Of a stretch of 64,000 nt of DNA, positions 17,533-25,174 are shown piece after piece (within the stretch, counting starts at the first letter, position 1; each line of letters begins with the position of its first letter). The notes beneath the pieces were generated by a model. That model was not told the origin of the DNA. It did not search any database and was given only the letters and a program-made list of their open reading frames with translations. Position numbers and translations under genes: made by a program. Source of the stretch: CAXXOK01 sp963664595 (GTDB lineage Bacteria; Bacillota; Clostridia; Christensenellales; Aristaeellaceae); NCBI GenBank assembly GCA_963664595.2, contig CAXXOK010000011.1:434001-498000 (forward strand). The letters run 5' to 3'.

Positions 17533-17819
17533 ATCAAGTGCGGTATACAATCATATACTTATAATCTTGTAATCTGTATAGATTAATCGCATATCAAAAT
17601 CCGAATAGTAGATAGTTTCGGTTTTTTGCGATTATCTCAGTAATTACTATTTTCGATGAAATTTATACTAAATTTAGATTACCAGAAATAGTATAATAAA
17701 CCATCAAAACATGGTGGTGAACGAAATGAAACAGCAATTTAATATGCCAAGATGAAATCACCAGTCCACAGCCAGTACAGCACAGGGCTATATTGCAACC
17801 TATAAATGCCGCGCCCGTA

Positions 17820-18623
17820 TTACACCCCGCATCTGCCCACAAACAGAGTTCCGGCGCCCACGCCTTTGATAACGTCATACAATGCCTGTGGATTCTTGCC
17901 GTTGGCGATAATGGTATCAATCCCCTGCGCCGTGGCAAGGGTGGCCGCCTGCAGCTTGGTGAGCATGCCGCCCGTGCCGCGCCGGGAGCCTGCACCGCCG
18001 GCCAACGCATAAACGCTATCGTCAATGTGCTCTATACGCTCTATCCGTTTGGCATTGGTGTGCAGGCGGGGATCACTGTCAAACAGGCCGTCAATATCGG
18101 ATAAGATGATCAGCTTCTGCGCCCTGCACAGCACGGCAACAACGGCGGACAGCATGTCATTATCGCCAAACAGGCGTTCCTCCGACTCGATTTCCGTATA
18201 GCTGACGGAGTCGTTTTCGTTGACGACGGGGATGGCGCCCATTTCCAGCAGCGCGTTGAACGTGTTTGTGAGGTTTTCCCTCTTTTCCTCCTGCTCAATG
18301 TCCTCGGCGTTCAGCAGGATCTAGGCGATGGTTTTATAATAATCGCCGAAAAATTTATCGTACAGGAACATAATGCTGCACTGCCCCACCGCCGCGGCCG
18401 CCTGCTTCAGGCGCATACTGTCCGGTCGTGTTTTCATTTTCAGTTTGTTGGTCCCTACGGCAATCGCGCCGGAGGATACCAGAACAACCTCATAGCCCAT
18501 ATTCTGCACATCGGCCAAAACGCACGCCAACCGGTCAAACGAACGGATATCGCTTCTCCCCACCTCGTTCGTCAACGTAGAGGTTCCAACCTTAACAACA
18601 ATCCGGTTTTGATAAAGTCCCAT
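17820..18623 (-). pseudogene. proB: Glutamate 5-kinase with an in-frame amber codon
   Basis: ProB phosphorylates glutamate in the first step of proline synthesis. The frame gives VVKVGTSTLTNEVG, LVSSGAIAVGTNKL and QAAAAVGQCSIMFLYDKFFG, then TAG at 18321-18323, and continues in the same frame with ILLNAEDIEQEEKRENL, IPVVNENDSVSY, LSDIDGLFDSDPR and GTGGMLTKLQAA to a normal stop. The TAG sits where family members have Gln, so a single C-to-T change explains it. The frame totals 268 codons, a kinase domain without the PUA tail. It lies one base behind proX and is likely co-transcribed. It is either inactivated, suppressed, or a sequencing error. Confidence 0.85.
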
Positions 18624-18624
18624 A

Positions 18625-19164
18625 TCACACCTCTATTACGGTAGGTTTATGCCCGGCATAGGAAAGGAAATCATCCGTGATCCGATCCGTTTTCACCTTC
18701 ATATATCCCGTCGTCGTTCCGTCGCTGCACCCGTACCATTCCCGCAAAAGCACATCCCTGTCAAATACAATCCGCACCGCGTTTCCCACATCAAACAGGG
18801 CGCTGAACACGGTCGCTGCCCCGATTTTCGTTCCAAGCATGGGCTCCATCAGCTCAACGGGCGCAAACGAAACCCTGGTAACATCCAGGGCGGCGCTGAA
18901 ATCCCTGGACCGGAACGGTTTATCACCCGCTGTAACAAATAGATAAAACACCGATTGCTGGGGGTTACACAGGAACAGCGTCTTCACGATATTCGTTTTC
19001 AGCCGGTCGTTGATTACAATACAGTCCTCCATTGTAATGGCTTCCCCGGTATCCACCCGCTCAAAAGGAATATCCAAGGTCCGGAGCGTCTGATAGGTTT
19101 TTGCCTGCAACGGAGTCCTGAACGTTGCGGGCGCCGATTTGTATATATCGCTTACAAAAGGCAT
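18625..19164 (-). CDS. Prolyl-tRNA editing protein, YbaK/ProX (PrdX) family
   Basis: A 179-residue stand-alone editing domain that hydrolyses mischarged tRNA(Pro), typically Ala-tRNA(Pro). Family marks are the N-terminal helix with LDIPFERVDTGEA, IVKTLFLCNPQQSVFYLFVT (Lys of the editing site), KMLGTKIG-like MEPMLGTKIGAATVFSAL and the C-terminal GCSDGTTTGYMKVKTDRI. ATG 19164 is chosen because GGGGAGAGGAACAGC precedes it; the frame is open far upstream but without family similarity. It is in one operon with proB and divergent from a broken LysR gene. Confidence 0.9.
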   Translation of the reverse strand: MPFVSDIYKSAPATFRTPLQAKTYQTLRTLDIPFERVDTGEAITMEDCIVINDRLKTNIVKTLFLCNPQQSVFYLFVTAGDKPFRSRDFSAALDVTRVSFAPVELMEPMLGTKIGAATVFSALFDVGNAVRIVFDRDVLLREWYGCSDGTTTGYMKVKTDRITDDFLSYAGHKPTVIEV

Positions 19165-19284
19165 GCTGTTCCTCTCCCCTGCTTGAATATTGCGTACCGA
19201 TAGCATATCATAGGAGCATAAATGATGAAAGCGAATGTTTTTCATGGATACCATTACAATTTCAGATTCTACGGAGATGATACG

Positions 19285-19725
19285 ATGGACATGAACCTTC
19301 TCAAATATATGGCGTTTATCCAAACCGTTACGTACGGCAGCTTTACAAAGGTGGCGGAAATGCTCAACTATTCCCAATCCGGCATCAGCCGTATGATCAG
19401 CGACCTGGAAAAGGAATGGCATGTGGTTCTTCTGGTGCGCAGCCGCGCCGGGATCCGCCTCACCTCCGACGGAACAAAGCTGCTGCCCTATGCAAAAAGC
19501 CTGTGCTACGAATACCAGAAGCTGCAAACCCAAGTTGACGGGCTGAACGGGCTTCAGTCCGGGCTGATCCGCATCGGCACCTTTTCCAGCGTAGCAACCC
19601 ATTGGCTGCCCAACATCATCTGGGAATTCCAGGAGGAAAAAGAAAACGGCTTCTGTGGCGGTCAAGCGGTTTTTGGAGTATCTGCCCAACCGGTGACGCC
19701 CGGCGGCGTCTCTACGGAGCGTTGA
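19285..19725 (+). pseudogene. LysR-family regulator with internal deletion
   Basis: The first 113 codons are a good LysR N-terminus: NLLKYMAFIQTVTYGSFTKV, LNYSQSGISRMISDLEKEW, and the linker ending in GTFSSVATHWLPNIIWEFQE. After that the ligand-binding domain is missing. In another frame the sequence directly continues with KTASVAVKRFLEYLPNR and a stop at 19694-19696, which is the usual LysR C-terminal end. About 500 bases have therefore been deleted. The HTH may still be made as a 146-residue product but lacks effector binding. It once probably regulated the divergent proX gene or a lost neighbour. Confidence 0.8.
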
Positions 19726-19773
19726 TTGTTTTTCCGGTTTGCCTGCTACAATTGAACTCCGGAGGTGAAACAT

Positions 19774-20346
19774 ATGGACTGTGCAATAGTCGGAAAGCTG
19801 ATCTATACCCTGCGAAAGGAGCGGCAGCTTACCCAGCAGCAGCTGGCCGCCCACATGAACATCAGCGATAAGGTGGTTTCCAAATGTGAGCGCAGCCTGG
19901 GCTGCCCCGACGTGTCTTTGCTTCCCGAGTTATCCAAAATCTTTGGCATCAACCTTGAAGAGCTTCTGTCCGGAGAGCCGAACGTCCATGATTTGGTAGG
20001 AGGCAATATGAAAAAGCTGGCGTTCTATCTCTGTCCTAGCTGCGGAAATCTGCTGACCGCGACCGGGGACGCGACCGTGTCCTGCTGCGGTAAGCTGCTG
20101 AAGCCTCAGTTTCCCCGCAAGGCCGCAGAGGCGGACAGGCTGTCGGTAGAAATCATCGAAAACGACTACTTCATTTCTTCTGACCATGAAATGACAAGGG
20201 AGCATTATCTCACGTTTGTGGCCCTGCTGACCGGGGACACGCTCATGCTCCGCAAGCAGTACCCGGAATGGAACCTGCAAATGCTCATCCCGTGTTTTGC
20301 GCACGGCATGCTCGTGTGGCACTGCACGCGCCACGGGCTGTTTTAA
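19774..20346 (+). CDS. HTH XRE protein with C-terminal zinc-ribbon domain
   Basis: A 190-residue protein: HTH_3 domain at residues 5-60 (LRKERQLTQQQLAAHMNISD, CPDVSLLPELSKIFGINLEE), then a zinc-ribbon-like part with CPSCGNLL and CCGKLL near residues 90-110, then an all-new tail with HEMTREHYLTFVALL and LIPCFAHGMLVWHC. This architecture, XRE plus a desulfoferrodoxin-N-like/zinc-ribbon segment, recurs in Clostridia as a presumed metal- or redox-sensing regulator. ATG 19774 has GGAGGTG seven bases upstream. It precedes the catA-like gene by 25 bases and may control it. Confidence 0.82.
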   Translation: MDCAIVGKLIYTLRKERQLTQQQLAAHMNISDKVVSKCERSLGCPDVSLLPELSKIFGINLEELLSGEPNVHDLVGGNMKKLAFYLCPSCGNLLTATGDATVSCCGKLLKPQFPRKAAEADRLSVEIIENDYFISSDHEMTREHYLTFVALLTGDTLMLRKQYPEWNLQMLIPCFAHGMLVWHCTRHGLF

Positions 20347-20371
20347 CAGACAGTGTAGCGGGGCCGAATAT

Positions 20372-21019
20372 ATGAAATTCACGCCCATCAATCTGCAAAC
20401 CTGGCCGCGCGGACAAATGTTTTATTACTTCTCAAAAATGGCCCCCACCGGGTATTCCCTTACCGTCGATTTGGACGCAACCCATATGCGCTCCGCGCTG
20501 AAGAAGGCGGGGCTGAAGTTATTCCCGGCTTACCTTTGGCTTGTAACCCAAACGCTCAACCGGCAGGTTGAGTTCAGGATTGCCGAGCTGGACGGGCAGC
20601 TTGGCTACTATGATACGCTTACCCCGCTCTACGCGGCATTCCACGAGTACGACAGGAATTTTCCCCTGATGTGGACTGGCTTCTACGACGATTTTTCCGT
20701 TTTCTATCAGCGCTATATGGAAAACAGGGAGCAACACGGAAACCGTCACGGCGTATTGGCGCAGCCGGATACGCCGCCGCCCGCCAATTGCTATACCGTT
20801 TCCTGCATTCCATGGATTACGTTTTCCCATTTTGCCGTCCACAGCGATGCAGGCAAGCCCTATTACTACCCTTCCATAGAATCGGGCGGGTTTTATGAAA
20901 AGGACGGCCGCACGCTGATGCCGCTGTCCATCACGTGCCATCACGCGACAACCGACGGATATCATGTAAGCTGCTTTCTGCGTGATTTGCAGCATGCTAT
21001 GAACGGCTTTCCGGCCTGA
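20372..21019 (+). CDS. Chloramphenicol O-acetyltransferase-like protein (CatA family)
   Basis: A 215-residue member of the CAT fold family, the usual length. The catalytic histidine motif is CHHATTDGYHVSCFL near residue 190 (family consensus HHAVCDGYH), and FPAYLWLVTQTLNRQVEFRI, IPWITFSHF and PYYYPSIESGGFYEKDGR match family positions. It would acetylate chloramphenicol or another hydroxyl acceptor with acetyl-CoA in the cytosol; chromosomal CatA-like proteins in Clostridia are not always resistance enzymes. There is no good ribosome binding site, suggesting translation coupled to the XRE gene upstream. Confidence 0.88.
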   Translation: MKFTPINLQTWPRGQMFYYFSKMAPTGYSLTVDLDATHMRSALKKAGLKLFPAYLWLVTQTLNRQVEFRIAELDGQLGYYDTLTPLYAAFHEYDRNFPLMWTGFYDDFSVFYQRYMENREQHGNRHGVLAQPDTPPPANCYTVSCIPWITFSHFAVHSDAGKPYYYPSIESGGFYEKDGRTLMPLSITCHHATTDGYHVSCFLRDLQHAMNGFPA

Positions 21020-21398
21020 TTTTCCACCTGTAAATTCTTACTCCGATCCGTCGGGTGTCGGGGCGCCTATGGCCGCCGCACCCGGCGTTTCTATTCCCCT
21101 AATATCTTGAGTGTTAGATAGCAGCAAACTGCATATTGCAAAATCATGACTGGCCATGGCCTGGCGCGCTGCCGACGCAGGGAGGCCCGCATCCGCCCTT
21201 CATTATCCGCAAGGAGAAGCGCCCCGTTTTTCGTTGCGCTAATTCTGTACGGCTGCCGAAACATGAGTGATATTTGTTTCTGCAAGCCCATGTTAAAAGA
21301 AGGATTTTTTTACTCAGTCATCCAATAGCAATAATAATTTCTTTATTGAAAGAACCCTCTATGCCTCATGCACATCGATCCGGACAGGGAATGAACGA
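21020..21398. other. Intergenic region before the chaperone/kinase operon
   Basis: No gene seen in 379 bases. The first part has a GC-rich repeat of CCG/CGC words; the last 100 bases are AT-rich (TTGAAAGAACCCTCTATG near 21345) and presumably carry the promoter for the plus-strand operon, but no hexamer pair is convincing. Confidence 0.35.
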
Positions 21399-22556
21399 AT
21401 GAATGATTTTTCTACGCAAGAATGGAGAAATACCGTTGAAGCGCAAAAGGGAATCAACGATATCAAAATCCTGCTTGGCGAGCTGTCCAAGCATCAGTAC
21501 AGATGGTCAGCTTTTCTCTGTGCCGAAAAGGAAAGCCGGGGCCTGAAAACAGCCGCGCTCGCAGCGCGATGCGGCGTTACGCGGCAGGCGGTGGAGAAGT
21601 GGCAGAACAAGGGCGCCCTGCCCGCCTCGCGCGAAGGGTTCATCACCGTCGGTATGGGGCTGGGCATGAACCTTGAGGAAATCAACCGGCTGCTGCAGCG
21701 GTACGGCAAATATCCGAGCCTGTACGCCAAAAACATTGACGACGCCATCTGCATCTTTGTCATCGACCGGTACTGCGCACTGCCCGGCCGGGGCCTGGGC
21801 AGCAGGGACTGCGTCTACAATCAGGCGCGGGCACTGAAAGCCGAGTACCTCGAGCGCATCGACGAATGGCACAGGAGCGGAAAGCTGGAACGTTATTATG
21901 CCACGAAATATATACAGGATGCCATTTTCTCCGCAGAAAGCAGCGACCAGTTTCTGGACTATGTCAAAGCAAACCGGGAGGTTTTCCTGTCCAAGCCGTA
22001 TGTACAGCTGCAGCGGCATCTTACCCGGTTTATTCAAATGCAGGTTGTTGACGCAACCAATCCCGCTATCGTACCGTCCATCCACATGCTGGTACACAAC
22101 GGGATGCTGAACAAGGGCTTCGAGCGCATGTATTCCCAGTTGCGCTCACAGGGCGAAATTCCCAACCGTGAAAAGATCATCGCCCTGGGCATGAGCTTTA
22201 ACATGACGACGGAAATGGTAGACAAGCTGCTGGCGTACGCACGTATGGAGCCGCTTTGCGCCAAGAATCGGGTCGAGCTAGTTCTAATCTACGCCATCCG
22301 TACCATTCACCTACTGGATCCGACCATGGAATACGATATCGCACTTAAAATCGCGCAGCATTCAGATGACGCACAGGATCGTGCAGCCAGCTCGGCCATC
22401 ATGGCCCGGCACCAGCAGATGGACTTTACCGAGTCCGATACGGATACAGACTTCCTGTGCGTCAACGATTATGTGAAATATGTTTTCCAGCGTCTGGAGA
22501 TGGAAGAGGAGGCCGAAGCGATCCTCTCCCAGCTGGATGCCGGAACGCAGGAATAA
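21399..22556 (+). CDS. Protein with two HTH-like segments, first gene of the kinase/chaperone operon
   Basis: The 385-residue protein has an XRE-like helix-turn-helix near residues 50-85 (LKTAALAARCGVTRQAVEKW) and a second related unit near residues 255-300 (IPNREKIIALGMSFNMTTEM, then VDKLLAYARMEPLCAKNRVE). Each is followed by a similar 'LL.RYG...LYAKN..D' stretch, so the protein looks internally duplicated. No enzymatic motif is visible. Its place at the head of the kinase-Clp-Hsp70 operon suggests a transcriptional or adaptor role for that system. I do not recognise a named family. Confidence 0.72.
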   Translation: MNDFSTQEWRNTVEAQKGINDIKILLGELSKHQYRWSAFLCAEKESRGLKTAALAARCGVTRQAVEKWQNKGALPASREGFITVGMGLGMNLEEINRLLQRYGKYPSLYAKNIDDAICIFVIDRYCALPGRGLGSRDCVYNQARALKAEYLERIDEWHRSGKLERYYATKYIQDAIFSAESSDQFLDYVKANREVFLSKPYVQLQRHLTRFIQMQVVDATNPAIVPSIHMLVHNGMLNKGFERMYSQLRSQGEIPNREKIIALGMSFNMTTEMVDKLLAYARMEPLCAKNRVELVLIYAIRTIHLLDPTMEYDIALKIAQHSDDAQDRAASSAIMARHQQMDFTESDTDTDFLCVNDYVKYVFQRLEMEEEAEAILSQLDAGTQE

Positions 22557-22692
22557 CCCCGTCCGAATCTGTGCAGTTCGCGCTCCCGCCAACCGAAATG
22601 CAACTCTTCCCGCAACGCTTGCCCCATCGGTATGATAGAGTATCCATGGAAAGCGACTGAGTTATACTGGAATATGCATGTGAGGTTATATC

Positions 22693-25074
22693 ATGAATAA
22701 ACAGGCAATACAGGCAGCGTTGACCCGTTGTTTAAGGCAGCCCTGGGAAATTGAGGAAACACTCTACAAGCGTGCCGACAACGGACAGACGGAGGTTTAC
22801 CGTATTCTGTCCCCCGGCACAGAGGGCTCGGCAGAGCATGCCGCGCTGAAGGTGATCCGCGTGCTCGCCTCCAAAAAAGAAAAGGCGGAGCGGGAAGTGG
22901 AATTGATGCAGAAGATGAAAGCGTGCCCCAACATCGTGCCGGTGGAAGAATTCTGCTGGCACGCAGCGGAGGACGGGGAATACCTGCTGATCCGTATGCC
23001 GCTGCTCACATCGCTGCGGGTGCTGTGCGAGGAGGCCGAGCTTGCCGATCAGGAGGTTATACACCTGGGAATTGATATCTGCGAAGCGCTGGAGCACTGC
23101 CATCAGCTTCGGGTCGCGCACCGGGACATCAAGCCGGAGAATATTTTTAAAACAGAAGACGGCGTATTTCAGCTTGGGGATTTCGGCATATCGCGCATTC
23201 TGCGCGACAACGGGGAAATCACCCGTACGGCAATCAACGAATACACCCCCATGTATGCCGCGCCGGAAATTCTGAGCGCGCAGAAGGCGGACTATATGCT
23301 TTCCGATCTGTACTCCCTCGGGCTTGTATTGTACAAGCTTTTAAACAACCACAACCTGCCCTTCGGCCCCTGCGGGCAGGATGAGCTTTTGCAAAAGCGC
23401 CGCTGCGAAAAGGAAATCCCCTCGCTGCCGCACGTCAGCGACAAGCTGCAGAGCATCGTATGGAAAGCGCTCCAGTACATGCCTGAAAACCGCTATCAGT
23501 CCGCCGCGAAGATGAAAGAAGATCTCTCGGCGTTTCTGGAGAACGGCGAACCGGTGCTTGCCTACGCACAATGGCTTTGCCAAACCGGACAAAAGCTCTA
23601 CGAGGCATCGGATTACGACGGTGCGTTTCTAAACTTTTCCAAAGCCTATGAAGCGGGCTACGGCGGCGCGAACCGGTTTGCCGGGCTGTGCTATTATCAT
23701 GGGCACGGCGTGAAGCAGGATCACGACCGGGGCTTGGAGCTGCTGCTGCCGTCCGCGGACGCGGGGGACATGGAAGCGGCCTACTGCTGCGGCATGTACT
23801 ATTACAGCCAAACCGTGAAAAAGACGGACTATGAAAAGGCCGTCCGTTATTTCCGCACAGCCGCGGGCGCCGGGCACAGCGACGCGCAGTTCCGCCTGGG
23901 CTATTGCTACCGGAAGGGCTACGCCGTGCAGCGCGATCCGCAGGAGGCGGAAAAATGGTTCCGCAAGGCGGCCTCGCAGGGGCATACAGGCGCACAGTCC
24001 TATCTGCATCAGGAAAACTACTGGGGCATCTTCGACTGGATGTATATCAACAACGATACCGAGGTCAAGATCACCAAGTGCAAATATATCGATGATTTCG
24101 GCCGTGCACTGATCCCGGAAACAATCGAAGGAAAACGGGTTACGGCGCTCAGCGAGCAGATGTTTCTCAACCTTCAGCCGGAAAAAAGCGAAAAGCCCGA
24201 AACCCTTGCCGATCTCATCAAACAGTTCATGACCGATCCGGATGACCAGCGCTGCTGCGGCGCGCTGCACACCGTGTATATCCCCGAAAGCGTGGAGCTG
24301 ATCGAATGCGGCACATTCTTTGGCTGCACACAGCTGCAGAACATTCATGTCGCGCAGACTAACACGCATTATTACGACAATCAGGGCATATTGTTCGACC
24401 GAACCCGGCATTCGCTGCTGTGCTGCCCCGCTGGGAAATCGGAAAATCCATTCGTTGTACCGGCCGGTGTTATGGAGATTGAAGCCTACGCTTTCAAGTT
24501 TTGCAAAAAGCTCGTCTCGGTCACGCTACCGGCCTCGCTGGAGCACATCGGCCGCATGGCGTTCTCGGGGTGCGACGGCCTGACAGCGCTCGAAATTCCC
24601 GGAGGAACCGTATCCATCGGGGACGAAGCCTTTACCTACTGCGCAAACCTGAAGCAGCTCCGCATCCCGGCCAGCGTGCATTCAATCGGGTACCACATTC
24701 TTTCCCGCCGGTTTGAGCCCCAGATCCGCTGCGTGAAGGACTCAAGCATTTACCGGTACGCCGTGGAGCAAATGATTGACTGCCGGACAACGGAGGGGAT
24801 GGAGCTGACCGACGCGCAGAAGGAGCTTGTGTCTGAATCGCTCCTGCCCTTGACCATCGCGTGCGACAGGCATCCGGACGGCATCCCGATCACCTCCGGG
24901 TCGTTCAAGCTGATTATGGCGGTATGCATCCGGGGGTATGATGCGGGCGGCAAAGACCTGCTCACCTTCATCACGGATACGTTCGCTAGCACGCATCCGA
25001 CCCGGATCCGGGAAATCTGGTATTACTGGAACAAGTATATTGAGCAGGCTCAGGCGAACAACACCGCGCTTTAA
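22693..25074 (+). CDS. Ser/Thr protein kinase fused to Sel1-like repeats and BspA-type leucine-rich repeats
   Basis: A 793-residue soluble protein. Residues 1-280 are a Hanks-type kinase: ALKVIR (Lys), AHRDIKPENIF near 141-151 (catalytic loop), LGDFGIS near 160 (Mg-binding DFG), and YAAPEILS. The glycine-rich loop is poorly conserved. Residues about 320-440 are Sel1-type repeats (AAYCCGMYYYSQ, AQFRLGYCYRKGYAVQRDPQ, EAEKWFRKAASQGHTGAQSY), which bind proteins. Residues about 450-700 are LRR_5 repeats (LEHIGRMAFSGCDGLTALEI, VSIGDEAFTYCANLKQLRIP). No transmembrane helix. It probably phosphorylates partners in the same operon or substrates caught by the repeats. Confidence 0.92.
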   Translation: MNKQAIQAALTRCLRQPWEIEETLYKRADNGQTEVYRILSPGTEGSAEHAALKVIRVLASKKEKAEREVELMQKMKACPNIVPVEEFCWHAAEDGEYLLIRMPLLTSLRVLCEEAELADQEVIHLGIDICEALEHCHQLRVAHRDIKPENIFKTEDGVFQLGDFGISRILRDNGEITRTAINEYTPMYAAPEILSAQKADYMLSDLYSLGLVLYKLLNNHNLPFGPCGQDELLQKRRCEKEIPSLPHVSDKLQSIVWKALQYMPENRYQSAAKMKEDLSAFLENGEPVLAYAQWLCQTGQKLYEASDYDGAFLNFSKAYEAGYGGANRFAGLCYYHGHGVKQDHDRGLELLLPSADAGDMEAAYCCGMYYYSQTVKKTDYEKAVRYFRTAAGAGHSDAQFRLGYCYRKGYAVQRDPQEAEKWFRKAASQGHTGAQSYLHQENYWGIFDWMYINNDTEVKITKCKYIDDFGRALIPETIEGKRVTALSEQMFLNLQPEKSEKPETLADLIKQFMTDPDDQRCCGALHTVYIPESVELIECGTFFGCTQLQNIHVAQTNTHYYDNQGILFDRTRHSLLCCPAGKSENPFVVPAGVMEIEAYAFKFCKKLVSVTLPASLEHIGRMAFSGCDGLTALEIPGGTVSIGDEAFTYCANLKQLRIPASVHSIGYHILSRRFEPQIRCVKDSSIYRYAVEQMIDCRTTEGMELTDAQKELVSESLLPLTIACDRHPDGIPITSGSFKLIMAVCIRGYDAGGKDLLTFITDTFASTHPTRIREIWYYWNKYIEQAQANNTAL

Positions 25075-25174
25075 AATCCCCTGTATGCTGCCGCACCATG
25101 CAACTTCAGACGGAAAAGCCAGTCTGAACAGATGATACAATCAACACAGCAAACAAGCAAAGGAGAAATCATCC

